Positions 24,796 through 32,914 of a DNA stretch of 64,000 nt are shown here, piece by piece. Within the stretch, counting starts at the first letter, position 1. Every line of letters starts with the position of its first letter. Position numbers and translations under genes: made by a program. The stretch is taken from NCBI GenBank assembly GCA_963761035.1, contig CAVXFH010000002.1, positions 1,550,001 through 1,614,000 of the forward strand, in the 5' to 3' direction. The notes under the pieces are model-generated. The model did not search any database and was not told where the DNA came from. It saw only the letters and a list, made by a program, of their open reading frames with translations. The stretch comes from JARRQJ01 sp963761035 (GTDB lineage Bacteria > Pseudomonadota > Gammaproteobacteria > DRLM01).

Positions 24796-26568
24796 ATGAA
24801 TGGTTTTTTAAGGGCTGGTGTCCTGATAGTGGCGGTTGGATTGGTGGGGTGTGCTGTCCGGCCCGTGCAGCAGGGGGCTAAGGCTCCCGCCGAGGCCGCG
24901 TCAGCTCTACCGGCGGAAGCGAAAACGCCGGCGGCGCCCCCCGTGCCGGAGGAGGAGTCAGCTAAGGCTGCCTCCATTTCGCCAGAGGCGATGTACAAGA
25001 TTCTGGTGGCGGAGGTAGCCCTCCAGCGCGGTCACTACGATATCGCCATCAAGAATTATCTGGAATTGGGGAAGGCCCAAAGGGATCCTCGTTTACTGGA
25101 GCGGGCGGCTCGCATCGCCGTCTTTGCCCATGATAACGCCCATGCCTTACAGGCCGCTAAGTTGTGGGTCGAATTGGATCCCGACAATATTGAGGCCCGC
25201 GAGGTCGTAACGGCGATGTATATTCGTACCGGCAAATATGACGAGGCGCAGCACCAGCTTGAGGCCCTGTTAGCCAGCACTGACAAAGACAACAACGAAA
25301 ATGGCTTTATGTTGGTAGCCGGGTTGTTAGCGAGGCAGCAGGATAAGCAAGCGGCTTTGGATATTATGCAGCGTCTGGTGGACAACCGGCCTAATGATCC
25401 AGACGCCCTATTCGCGCTGAGTGAACTTGCGGTGCGTGCCAGGGCTCTCGATAAGGCGGAACAAGCCATCAAGCGGGTGGTGGAACTTCAGCCCGACAAC
25501 GCGGATGCCCGGGTGCAGGAGGCGCGTATCCTGTTCATGCGCGGGAAGAGTGCCGAAGCGCTGAAGTTGCTGGAAGACGCGGTTAAAAAATTTCCCAAGG
25601 AAACCGCCTTGCGCGCCGCTTATGCGCGCATGTTAGTGGATGCCAAGCAGATGGATAAGGCTTACGAGCAATTCAAGTTGGTCAACAAACAGAGCCCCGA
25701 TCAAGCAGATATTTTGCTTGCCCTCGGGGTAGTGGCCATCGATTTGAACAAAGTGGACGAGGGTAAAAAATATTTCCTTCTCTTGAATCGTCTCAACCGC
25801 GGCTACGAATCGGAGAGTAGCTATTATCTGGGGCGTATTGCCGAAGAGTTCAGTAAAGACCCTGATATGGCGATCAAATGGTATTCCAAGGTGGAACAGG
25901 GTGAGCAGTATTTCGAGGCCCAGTTACGCATCGCCCTTTTGCTGGCTCAAAAGGGCGACCTTGAACGGGCGCGCGACCAGCTGAGCGCGATTACCCCGCG
26001 CAGCCCCGGCCAAGTTTTGCGCATCTATTTGGCGGATGGCCAGATCTTGCGCGAAGCCGGGCGTGTTGAAGAGGCGAAACAAGTGTTCACCGCCGGGTTG
26101 GAAGAATTGCCGGACAATACGGACCTCTTGTATGCGCGCGCCATGGCCGAGGACAAGCTTGGCCAACTCGATTCGATGGAGAAGGACCTCCGACAGATCC
26201 TCAGCCGAGATCCGGACAATGTGGATGCCTTGAATTCATTGGGCTACACTTTGGCGGATCACACCACGCACTACGACGAGGCGCTTAAATACATTCAGCG
26301 GGCCTTGGAACAGCGTCCAAACAGCTTCTTCATTCTCGATAGCATGGGCTGGGTTCAGTATCGTCTCGGCCATTACCAAGAGGCAGCCAGTTATTTGCGG
26401 CGTGCCTTGGATATTACCCCCGATTCGGAAGTGGCCGCTCATCTCACCGAAGTGTTATGGGTGATGGGCGATAAGCAAGGAGCCCGCGCGGTGTGGGGTA
26501 AGGCCTTGAAGGTGGCGCCGGGGAACAAGGTGTTGCTTGATGTTATGAATCGGCTGGATCACAAATAA
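24796..26568 (+). CDS. TPR-repeat lipoprotein upstream of lolB
   Basis: This 590-residue protein has a lipoprotein signal (lipobox GLVGC), an alanine/proline-rich linker and then about a dozen tetratricopeptide-like repeats from residue 65 to the end. The repeats include typical helices such as NVDALNSLGYTLADHTTHYD and ILDSMGWVQYRLGHYQEAAS. TPR proteins act as assembly scaffolds; an envelope role is inferred from the signal and from the position before lolB. The TPR-lolB-ispE order is common in Gammaproteobacteria. No enzymatic domain is visible. Confidence 0.88.
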   Translation: MNGFLRAGVLIVAVGLVGCAVRPVQQGAKAPAEAASALPAEAKTPAAPPVPEEESAKAASISPEAMYKILVAEVALQRGHYDIAIKNYLELGKAQRDPRLLERAARIAVFAHDNAHALQAAKLWVELDPDNIEAREVVTAMYIRTGKYDEAQHQLEALLASTDKDNNENGFMLVAGLLARQQDKQAALDIMQRLVDNRPNDPDALFALSELAVRARALDKAEQAIKRVVELQPDNADARVQEARILFMRGKSAEALKLLEDAVKKFPKETALRAAYARMLVDAKQMDKAYEQFKLVNKQSPDQADILLALGVVAIDLNKVDEGKKYFLLLNRLNRGYESESSYYLGRIAEEFSKDPDMAIKWYSKVEQGEQYFEAQLRIALLLAQKGDLERARDQLSAITPRSPGQVLRIYLADGQILREAGRVEEAKQVFTAGLEELPDNTDLLYARAMAEDKLGQLDSMEKDLRQILSRDPDNVDALNSLGYTLADHTTHYDEALKYIQRALEQRPNSFFILDSMGWVQYRLGHYQEAASYLRRALDITPDSEVAAHLTEVLWVMGDKQGARAVWGKALKVAPGNKVLLDVMNRLDHK

Positions 26569-26643
26569 AATAGAGAAAGCTCGGCGTCGGCAATTTTCAT
26601 TAGCGTGGAGTGAATTTCCTCCCCGTATTCGGGATATTCGCGT

Positions 26644-27264
26644 GTGATTAAAGCGACGCGCAACGCAATTTGGTGGCTGTTTCTATTGGGGGGCGCGATG
26701 TGCTTATCAGCTTGCAGCTCGCTGGCGCCCGTCAGGAAGACCGAGCCGGAGCTGCAACGACTTTGGGCGGCGCGGCAGGTCGACTTGGCTATGTTGCGCG
26801 CTTGGGACATTGCCGGCCGGCTCGGCATTCAAACCGCACACGAAGGTTGGCACATCGGCTTCCGCTGGCAGCAAGCTACCGATCTCTACCATATTGTGCT
26901 GAGCAATCCCCTGGGGCAAACCTCCGGTGAATTGCAGGGCAATCCGCAGGGCGTGACTTTGCTGCTCGGCGACGGGCGGAGCGTGTCAGCTAACGACCCA
27001 GAGCAATTATTGGCGCAGCAGTTCGGTTGGCGAGTGCCGATAAAAGGCCTGTACTTTTGGGTGAGAGGACTGCCGTCGCCCGGCGTGGCGGAAGCCCATG
27101 CTTTGGATGAGGAGGGGCGCCTGCAATGGCTGGAACAATCGGGATGGCGCATTTCCTACCGCCGTTACGGCAATTTTTTCGGGAAGACCTTGCCGACCAA
27201 GATCTTTCTCGACAACGACGACTTGAAGGTGCGCCTAGTGATTGATGAGTGGACATTGCCCTAA
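26644..27264 (+). CDS. lolB: Outer-membrane lipoprotein receptor LolB
   Basis: LolB receives lipoproteins from the periplasmic carrier LolA and inserts them into the outer membrane. The 206-residue product starts with GTG and has a lipoprotein signal (lipobox CLSAC). The mature domain has LARAWDIAGRLGI-like and WHIGFRWQQATDLYHI segments typical of the LolB half-barrel. It sits 10 bp before ispE, as in other Gammaproteobacteria. Confidence 0.92.
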   Translation: MIKATRNAIWWLFLLGGAMCLSACSSLAPVRKTEPELQRLWAARQVDLAMLRAWDIAGRLGIQTAHEGWHIGFRWQQATDLYHIVLSNPLGQTSGELQGNPQGVTLLLGDGRSVSANDPEQLLAQQFGWRVPIKGLYFWVRGLPSPGVAEAHALDEEGRLQWLEQSGWRISYRRYGNFFGKTLPTKIFLDNDDLKVRLVIDEWTLP

Positions 27265-27274
27265 GAGGCCCTGA

Positions 27275-28114
27275 ATGAATACCTCGGTCTGGCCGGCACC
27301 GGCCAAGATCAATCTGTTTTTACACATCGTCGGGCGCCGTCCCGATGGCTATCACTTGCTGCAGACGGCGTTTCAATTTCTCGATTATGGCGATGAACTG
27401 CGTTTTACCCTGCGTGAAGATAATGCCATCCGGCGTGTCACAACCCTTTCCGGCGTCGCGGAATATCGGGACTTGACGGTCCGGGCGGCCATGCTGCTTA
27501 AACAGGTCGGAGGCATTGCACAGGGCGTTGATATCGCAGTGGAAAAACGCTTGCCCCTGGGTGCCGGTCTGGGGGGCGGCAGTTCCGACGCCGCCACCAC
27601 CTTGGTGGCATTGAACCGACTGTGGCGCCTTAACTTGCCGGGGGAACGCTTGGCGGAATTGGGTTTGCAACTGGGAGCGGATGTGCCGATTTTCGTCTAT
27701 GGCCGGGCGGCTTGGGCGGAGGGAGTGGGGGAACAGTTCACCCCCCTGGTGATCCCCGAACCGTGGTATGTAGTTGTGGTTCCTCCTTGCCATGTTTCCA
27801 CCGCCGAGATTTTTGCCGCGTCCGATTTGACACGTAACGCCCCTCCCCTCAAAATAGCCGCTTTTCTTTCCGGGGCGGGCAGCAACCAATGCGAAGCGGT
27901 GGTTTGCCGCCGCTATCCGGAAGTGCGGCGGGCGCTGGACTGGCTGGGGGTTTATGCGCCGGCCAGGATGAGCGGTACCGGCGCCGCCGTGTTCGCATCC
28001 TTTGCCGACGAGACAGAAGCGCGGGGTGTCTTGGCGAAGCTTCCCGCCCAGTGGCGGGCCTTCGTCGCCAAGGGATTGAATGTGTCACCGTTATCAGTAG
28101 TGAGTGGCGAGTAG
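27275..28114 (+). CDS. ispE: 4-diphosphocytidyl-2-C-methyl-D-erythritol kinase
   Basis: IspE phosphorylates CDP-methylerythritol in the MEP isoprenoid pathway. The 279-residue GHMP kinase has PAPAKINLFLHIVGRRPDGYH at the start, the ATP loop LPLGAGLGGGSSDAATT (about residues 92-108) and the C-terminal MSGTGAAVFA motif. The last codons (SVVSGE and the TAG) lie inside one arm of an inverted repeat at 28105-28162, so that repeat probably supplied the present stop codon. Confidence 0.95.
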   Translation: MNTSVWPAPAKINLFLHIVGRRPDGYHLLQTAFQFLDYGDELRFTLREDNAIRRVTTLSGVAEYRDLTVRAAMLLKQVGGIAQGVDIAVEKRLPLGAGLGGGSSDAATTLVALNRLWRLNLPGERLAELGLQLGADVPIFVYGRAAWAEGVGEQFTPLVIPEPWYVVVVPPCHVSTAEIFAASDLTRNAPPLKIAAFLSGAGSNQCEAVVCRRYPEVRRALDWLGVYAPARMSGTGAAVFASFADETEARGVLAKLPAQWRAFVAKGLNVSPLSVVSGE

Positions 28115-28162
28115 CGAGTGGTTGGGATCCGGGATATCTTCCTCGCCAGTCGTTACTCGCCA
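28105..28162. repeat. Imperfect inverted repeat at the ispE stop
   Basis: A 17-base arm (TGGCGAGTAGCGAGTGG, 28105-28121) pairs with 28146-28162 with two mismatches, one of them a possible G-U pair. The arms are made of degenerate CGAGT units, like the repeat at 52019-52092. It overlaps the end of ispE and lies just before tRNA-Gln. Confidence 0.6.
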
Positions 28163-28168
28163 GCGTTT

Positions 28169-28243
28169 TGGGGTGTCGCCAAGCGGTAAGGCACTGGATT
28201 TTGATTCCAGCATACCCAGGTTCGAATCCTGGCACCCCAGCCA
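28169..28243 (+). tRNA. tRNA-Gln (anticodon TTG)
   Basis: This 75-nt cloverleaf has acceptor TGGGGTG/CACCCCA, anticodon stem CTGGA/TCCAG with loop TTTTGAT, T-arm CCAGG-TTCGAAT-CCTGG and an encoded CCA. The anticodon TTG reads CAA and CAG (Gln). Its place between ispE and prs is conserved in Gammaproteobacteria. Confidence 0.97.
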
Positions 28244-28303
28244 TTTGCCGTTGGCCGCCTGGATCGAGTAACGCCGGCCGCGCGAGAGAATGAAGGGGGC
28301 CGT

Positions 28304-29257
28304 GTGTCGTATAACTCGATGCTAGTCTTTTCCGGTAATGCGAATCGGCAGCTGGCGGAGGATATCGTCAATTATTTGAACTTGCCGCTGGGCAAGGCCG
28401 TCGTCGGCCGCTTCAGCGACGGGGAGATTCTGGTTGAACTGATGGAGAACGTCCGCGGCAAGGACGTGTTCATCGTCCAACCCACCGGCCAGCCCACCAA
28501 CGATAACTTGATGGAGTTGATGGTGATGGTGGATGCGGTACGCCGCTCCTCGGCGAGTCGGGTGACCACGGTGATCCCGTATTTGGGCTATTCGCGCCAG
28601 GATCGACGGCCCCGTTCGGCGCGAGTCGCGATCTCGGCCAAGTTAGTCGCCAACATGATCAGCGGCGTGGGTGCGGATCGGGTGCTGACGGTGGATCTGC
28701 ATGCCGACCAGATACAGGGATTTTTCGATATCCCGGTAGATAATGTGTACGCCTCGCCGATTTTGTTGGGTGACATCTGGCGGCAGAAGTATCCGGATCA
28801 GGTCGTGGTGTCGCCGGACGTGGGCGGCGTAGTACGGGCGCGGGCAATGGCCAAGCGCCTGGGAGATACGGAGCTCGCCATTATCGACAAGCGGCGCCCG
28901 CGGCCCAACGAGGCCAAGGTGATGCACATCATCGGCGAAGTAGAAGATCGTACCTGCGTGCTGGTCGATGACTTGGTGGACACCGCCGGCACTTTGTGTG
29001 AAGCGGCGCGCGCTTTGAAAGAACGCGGCGCGGCCAAGGTGGTGGGATATTGTACGCATCCGGTATTGTCGGGCGCGGCGGTGAAGAACATCGAAAGCTC
29101 GGTATTGGATGAACTGGTGGTGACCGATACCCTGCCGCTGCGGCCGGATGCCAAGGCCTGTCCCCGCATCCGCCAGCTCACCATCGCGGGAATGCTGGCC
29201 GAGACCATGCGTCGCGTCAGCGCCGAGGAATCGGTCAGTACCTTGTTTATGGATTAA
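28304..29257 (+). CDS. prs: Ribose-phosphate pyrophosphokinase
   Basis: Prs makes PRPP from ribose 5-phosphate and ATP for nucleotide, histidine and NAD synthesis. The 317-residue protein has FSGNANRQLAEDI, GRFSDGEI, RQDRRPRSAR (ATP loop), TVDLHADQIQGFF and the PRPP-binding motif CVLVDDLVDTAGTL. The start is taken as GTG at 28304, after GAAGGGGG; an ATG at residue 6 is the alternative. A strong intrinsic terminator follows at 29333-29360. Confidence 0.96.
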   Translation: MSYNSMLVFSGNANRQLAEDIVNYLNLPLGKAVVGRFSDGEILVELMENVRGKDVFIVQPTGQPTNDNLMELMVMVDAVRRSSASRVTTVIPYLGYSRQDRRPRSARVAISAKLVANMISGVGADRVLTVDLHADQIQGFFDIPVDNVYASPILLGDIWRQKYPDQVVVSPDVGGVVRARAMAKRLGDTELAIIDKRRPRPNEAKVMHIIGEVEDRTCVLVDDLVDTAGTLCEAARALKERGAAKVVGYCTHPVLSGAAVKNIESSVLDELVVTDTLPLRPDAKACPRIRQLTIAGMLAETMRRVSAEESVSTLFMD

Positions 29258-29303
29258 AAGAATTTGAATTGGCCGCGTGGTCGCGCGCCGCCGATTCAAG
29301 AAG

Positions 29304-29322
29304 CCGTCCCCGCCGGGGACGG
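29304..29322 (+). other. GC hairpin in the prs-rplY spacer
   Basis: CCGTCCCC and GGGGACGG form a perfect 8-bp stem with a three-base loop. It stands 10 bp before the terminator hairpin and could be part of the same leader structure. Confidence 0.5.
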
Positions 29323-29332
29323 TATTGGCAAG

Positions 29333-29360
29333 GCTGCCTGACAGGCGGCATTATTTTTTT
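29333..29360 (+). terminator. Intrinsic terminator directly before the rplY ribosome-binding site
   Basis: A six-pair stem (GCTGCC / GGCGGC, one T-G pair) with loop TGACA is followed by ATTATTTTTTT, a typical intrinsic terminator. The next bases, GGAGAGGAA, are the rplY Shine-Dalgarno. Transcription from prs would end here unless the terminator is read through, so it may act as an attenuator for rplY. Confidence 0.7.
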
Positions 29361-29371
29361 GGAGAGGAATC

Positions 29372-30058
29372 ATGGCAGTAGAATTTCAATTAAACGCGGA
29401 GCTGCGGACGGATATGGGGAAGGGTGCGAGCCGCCGCCTACGTCACGCAGGTAAAGTGCCCGGTATTCTGTACGGCGGTAAGAAGGAACCCGCGGCGGTG
29501 GTATTCCCGCACAAAGACGTGGCGAAGAGCCTGGAAAACGAGGCCTTTTATTCCCATATCCTGACCGTCAACGTCGGCGGCAAGGCGGAAAAGGCGGTGC
29601 TCAAGGATCTGCAGCGCCACCCGTTCAAGCCCATCATCATGCATCTCGACCTGCAACGCGTCACCGAGACGGACAAGATTCGCGTCCACGTGCCGCTGCA
29701 CTTCAAGGGCGAAGACATCGCGCCGGGCGTAAAGCTGAAAGGCGGTATCGTCAATCACCTGATGAAGCATGTCGACGTCACCTGTCTTGCCAAGGATCTG
29801 CCGGAATTCATCGAAGTGGACGTGTCGCCACTCGATGTGGGCGAATCGGTGCACCTTTCCGACCTCAAGTTGCCCGGCGGCGTCACGATCCCGGGCTTGG
29901 TGGCCGGATCGGAACATGATCTGCCGGTGGTGGCCATCGTGCTGCCGAGAGCAGCGGTGGAAGAGGCCGAAGCGGCGCCTGTTGCCGCCGAAGCCGCGCC
30001 CGAAGGCGCCGCTCCCGCCAAGCCGGAACAAGGGGGTGGCGGTCAGCCTGCCGGCTAA
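29372..30058 (+). CDS. rplY: 50S ribosomal protein L25 (Ctc-type, long form)
   Basis: This L25/TL5/Ctc-family protein binds 5S rRNA in the large subunit. The 228-residue form has the N-terminal L25 domain (about residues 1-95, GKGASRRLRHAGKVPGILYG), a C-terminal beta domain (to about residue 190) and an alanine/proline/glutamate-rich tail. A good ribosome-binding site (GGAGAGGAA) sits right after the T-run of a terminator, an unusual position. pth follows after 27 bp; rplY-pth-ychF is a conserved order. Confidence 0.95.
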   Translation: MAVEFQLNAELRTDMGKGASRRLRHAGKVPGILYGGKKEPAAVVFPHKDVAKSLENEAFYSHILTVNVGGKAEKAVLKDLQRHPFKPIIMHLDLQRVTETDKIRVHVPLHFKGEDIAPGVKLKGGIVNHLMKHVDVTCLAKDLPEFIEVDVSPLDVGESVHLSDLKLPGGVTIPGLVAGSEHDLPVVAIVLPRAAVEEAEAAPVAAEAAPEGAAPAKPEQGGGGQPAG

Positions 30059-30085
30059 GGCAGTCTGCCGTGCCCGTGGCCGGAT

Positions 30086-30682
30086 GTGGCGGAATCCGCA
30101 GAATCAGCTTCAGGGATACGCTTGATCGCGGGACTGGGCAATCCCGGTCCCCGTTATCAAGCGACCCGGCACAATGCCGGCTTTTGGTTCGCCGATGCCT
30201 TGGCGGGGGCTTGGGCCGGCCAATTCAAAGTCAGCAGTCGTTTTCACGGCGAGGTCTGTGAAGCGAGCATGGCCGGACAAACCCGCTGGATACTCAAGCC
30301 CGGTGTCTTTATGAACCGCAGTGGTCAGGCGGTGGCGGCGCTGGCGGATTTTTATAAGATCCCGGTGAGGCAGATCCTCGTTGCGCATGACGAACTGGAT
30401 TTGCCGCCCGGCACGGTGCGGCTCAAGCAGGGGGGCGGTAACGGCGGGCACAACGGGTTGCACAGCGTCATGGAAAGCATGGGCAGCAGCGACTTTGCGC
30501 GGTTGCGTATCGGCATCGGCCATCCGGGCCACCGCGACCTGGTAACCGACTATGTGCTCGGCAAACCCTCGCAGGAGGATCGCCGGGCGATGGAAGAGTC
30601 TATCGCCGCCGCCTTGGTGCTGATGCCCGAACTGCTCGGCGGCGATGTCGAGCGGGCGATGCATAAATTACACACCAAGTAG
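30086..30682 (+). CDS. pth: Peptidyl-tRNA hydrolase
   Basis: Pth releases peptides from prematurely dropped peptidyl-tRNA. The 198-residue product shows LIAGLGNPGPRYQATRHNAGFW with the catalytic His, KPGVFMNRSGQAV and the HDELDLPPG motif. The frame starts with GTG at 30086; a TTG at 30122 would begin directly at the conserved domain, so the first dozen residues are uncertain. It lies between rplY and ychF. Confidence 0.95.
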   Translation: MAESAESASGIRLIAGLGNPGPRYQATRHNAGFWFADALAGAWAGQFKVSSRFHGEVCEASMAGQTRWILKPGVFMNRSGQAVAALADFYKIPVRQILVAHDELDLPPGTVRLKQGGGNGGHNGLHSVMESMGSSDFARLRIGIGHPGHRDLVTDYVLGKPSQEDRRAMEESIAAALVLMPELLGGDVERAMHKLHTK

Positions 30683-30732
30683 CGGCTCGGAATCTTTCTC
30701 GACACGTGCTGCTCGTTATTCGGAACTGAAAT

Positions 30733-31824
30733 ATGGGCTTCAAATGCGGTATCGTCGGTCTTCCCAATGTCGGGAAATCCACACTCTTCAATGCGCTGAC
30801 GCAGGCGGGCATCGAGGCGGCCAATTACCCATTCTGCACCATCGAGCCCAATGTGGGCATCGTGCCCATGCCTGATCCGCGTCTGGATATTCTGGCCAAT
30901 ATCGTCAAGCCGCAGCGGGTATTGCCCACCACCATGGAATTCGTCGATATCGCCGGGCTGGTGGCGGGAGCGTCGAAAGGCGAAGGGTTGGGCAATAAAT
31001 TTCTTGCCCATATCCGCGAGACTCAGGCCATCGCCCATGTCGTGCGTTGTTTCGACAGTACCGATATCGTGCACGTCGCCGGCAAGGTGGATCCCTTGAG
31101 CGATATCGAGGTCATTCACACCGAATTGGCCCTCGCCGATCTGGAGACCGTGGAAAAGGCCGCGCATCGCGTCGCCAAACTGGCCAAGAGCGGCAAAAAA
31201 GAGGCTGTCGCGCAACAGGTCTTGTTCGAAAAGGTACGGGCGCAATTGGACAGAGGCGCGCCGGTGCGCATCCTGGACTTGAGCGACGAAGAGCAGCGCG
31301 TATTGCTCGAGATCAATCTGTTGACCCTTAAACCCACCATGTACATCGCCAATGTCGACGAACAAGGCTTCAGCAACAACCCCTATCTCGATAAGGTACT
31401 GGCGCTGGCTGAAAGCGAAGGCGCCGTGGTGGTTCCGGTGTGCGCCGCCATCGAGGCGGAGATTGCCGAGCTGCCCGATGCGGAAAAGAGCGAGTTTCTC
31501 GCCGATTTGGGGCAGAACGAAGCGGGTCTCAATCGGGTGATTCGCGCCGGCTATACGCTGCTCGGTCTACAAACCTACTTCACCGCCGGGGTAAAAGAAG
31601 TGCGGGCCTGGACCGTCCCCATCGCTGCTACCGCACCGCAGGCCGCGGGCGTCATCCACACCGACTTCGAGCGCGGCTTCATCCGCGCTGAGGTGATCGC
31701 CTACGACGACTTCGTCGCCTGCGGCGGTGAAGCGGGCGCCAAGGAGGCCGGCAAGTGGCGTCTGGAGGGCAAGGATTACATCGTTCGAGACGGCGACGTG
31801 ATCCATTTCCGGTTTAACGTATAA
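30733..31824 (+). CDS. ychF: Redox-regulated ATPase YchF
   Basis: YchF (OLA1) is an ATP-preferring member of the Obg GTPase group that binds ribosomes. The 363-residue protein has the P-loop GLPNVGKSTLFN, the switch region FVDIAGLVAGASKGEGLGNKF, a coiled-coil helical domain and the C-terminal TGS-like domain ending HFRFNV. The NKxD specificity motif is replaced by NVDE, as is normal for YchF. Confidence 0.96.
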   Translation: MGFKCGIVGLPNVGKSTLFNALTQAGIEAANYPFCTIEPNVGIVPMPDPRLDILANIVKPQRVLPTTMEFVDIAGLVAGASKGEGLGNKFLAHIRETQAIAHVVRCFDSTDIVHVAGKVDPLSDIEVIHTELALADLETVEKAAHRVAKLAKSGKKEAVAQQVLFEKVRAQLDRGAPVRILDLSDEEQRVLLEINLLTLKPTMYIANVDEQGFSNNPYLDKVLALAESEGAVVVPVCAAIEAEIAELPDAEKSEFLADLGQNEAGLNRVIRAGYTLLGLQTYFTAGVKEVRAWTVPIAATAPQAAGVIHTDFERGFIRAEVIAYDDFVACGGEAGAKEAGKWRLEGKDYIVRDGDVIHFRFNV

Positions 31825-31832
31825 TGAGAAAA

Positions 31833-31861
31833 GTGAAAAGCGCGGAAAACGCAGCTATAAT
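31833..31861 (+). promoter_or_regulatory. Possible tRNA-Met promoter
   Basis: A perfect TATAAT (31856-31861) lies 17 bp after GTGAAA (31833-31838), which matches four of six -35 bases. It is about 40 bp before tRNA-Met and after the ychF stop. Confidence 0.4.
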
Positions 31862-31901
31862 TAGCCCTCTTTTTGCGTCTGCAACATCTCTCTAGGTTAT
31901 T

Positions 31902-31978
31902 GGCTACGTAGCTCAGCTGGTTAGAGCGCGGCACTCATAATGCTGAGGTCGGTGGTTCGAGTCCACCCGTAGCCACCA
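31902..31978 (+). tRNA. tRNA-Met (elongator, anticodon CAT)
   Basis: This 77-nt cloverleaf has acceptor GGCTACG/CGTAGCC, D-arm GCTC...GAGC, anticodon stem CGGCA/TGCTG with loop CTCATAA, T-arm and encoded CCA. The acceptor GGCTACG and its full pairing identify the elongator rather than the initiator type. Confidence 0.96.
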
Positions 31979-32091
31979 ATTGTCCATCCCACCTGTAGAT
32001 AACTATCCAGCAACATTCAACGCCATCAGCAACCCTACCTATTTTACTGAAGGAGAAATATAAATACGGAGAAGCCCCTTAAGGCAGAGGC

Positions 32092-32442
32092 TTATACCGC
32101 GCCGACGGTCGCGAGGGACGAAAAGTATTGATTGTCATCACCAGGCGAATTAGAAAATGCCTCATCGAGAGTGATTTCATTGGCGAACATCAGGCCGACG
32201 CCTTCCGCGGCGAGGCGCACCACCATGGCAGGAGTGCGTTGCGGAGAAGTATTGAGTTTACCGGAGTCGAGCGGAAAGGCTAGATCCACCATGGCGTAAA
32301 GGGGTAAGTTCATCTGACCGGTATCTACTAACATCCCATGGCGACTGACATCAATGGAGCGCGCCTGCAACAATCCCAAGCCATTATAATAGATGACAAT
32401 GTTGGTGTGTAATGGGATCCGTGAGCTTAAGCGATGTTCCAT
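32092..32442 (-). CDS. PilZ domain protein
   Basis: This 116-residue single-domain protein has the PilZ c-di-GMP-binding signatures: the arginine pair in MEHRLSSRIPL at the N-terminus and DVSRHG at about residue 33. The remaining beta-barrel strands follow (MVVRLAAEGVGLMFAN). Such stand-alone PilZ proteins carry c-di-GMP signals to motility, pili or exopolysaccharide machinery; the partner cannot be inferred. A good ribosome-binding site (AGGGAGA) precedes the ATG. Confidence 0.85.
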   Translation of the reverse strand: MEHRLSSRIPLHTNIVIYYNGLGLLQARSIDVSRHGMLVDTGQMNLPLYAMVDLAFPLDSGKLNTSPQRTPAMVVRLAAEGVGLMFANEITLDEAFSNSPGDDNQYFSSLATVGAV

Positions 32443-32914
32443 GTCCGTCTCCCTAAAATCCTTAGGTTCAGTTTTTTAAATCGCAGTATTTCCCGGAACA
32501 GATTAATAAAACTCGGTTCCTAATGAAATGAGTTACCCCACCTTTCCACCCGCGGGGTGGTGCGGCGTTTAGCTGTGGCAAGTAGTTGCCAGAATCGGGG
32601 CTGCCTATTCCTGCGTCGTCGTCAATCAATGGGCAATCTGAAATTTTGACCCTAACAAGGCGATGCGGTTCCAGTCCAAGCCAAAAAATAATAGCGTCAT
32701 TGCATCCGCCGTTACCGCTCAGTTTGGAGGTCCCGCCGCATCCATATGAATTGATAAATTAAGAATGTGATTATTATAAATTTGCTTAAATAAATTTCGA
32801 TGTGCGTGGTTACTATAATTGACAGTGTTTGCTTGCTAGCAAAGCACCAGATAATGGTGCAATCTCGGGCCTCGCTGCGCAAACGCGCCATTCTGCTTTG
32901 TTATGACTAAGTCT
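32443..32914. other. Intergenic region with hairpins, no gene seen
   Basis: This stretch of 472 bases lies upstream of the PilZ gene and downstream of the cNMP/rhodanese gene. It contains a perfect hairpin CCACCC-GCG-GGGTGG (32546-32560), an inverted repeat TTTGC...GCAAA near 32826, and isolated promoter-like hexamers (TATAAT, TTGACA) near 32815 on the plus strand without a matching gene. A small RNA cannot be excluded. Confidence 0.4.
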
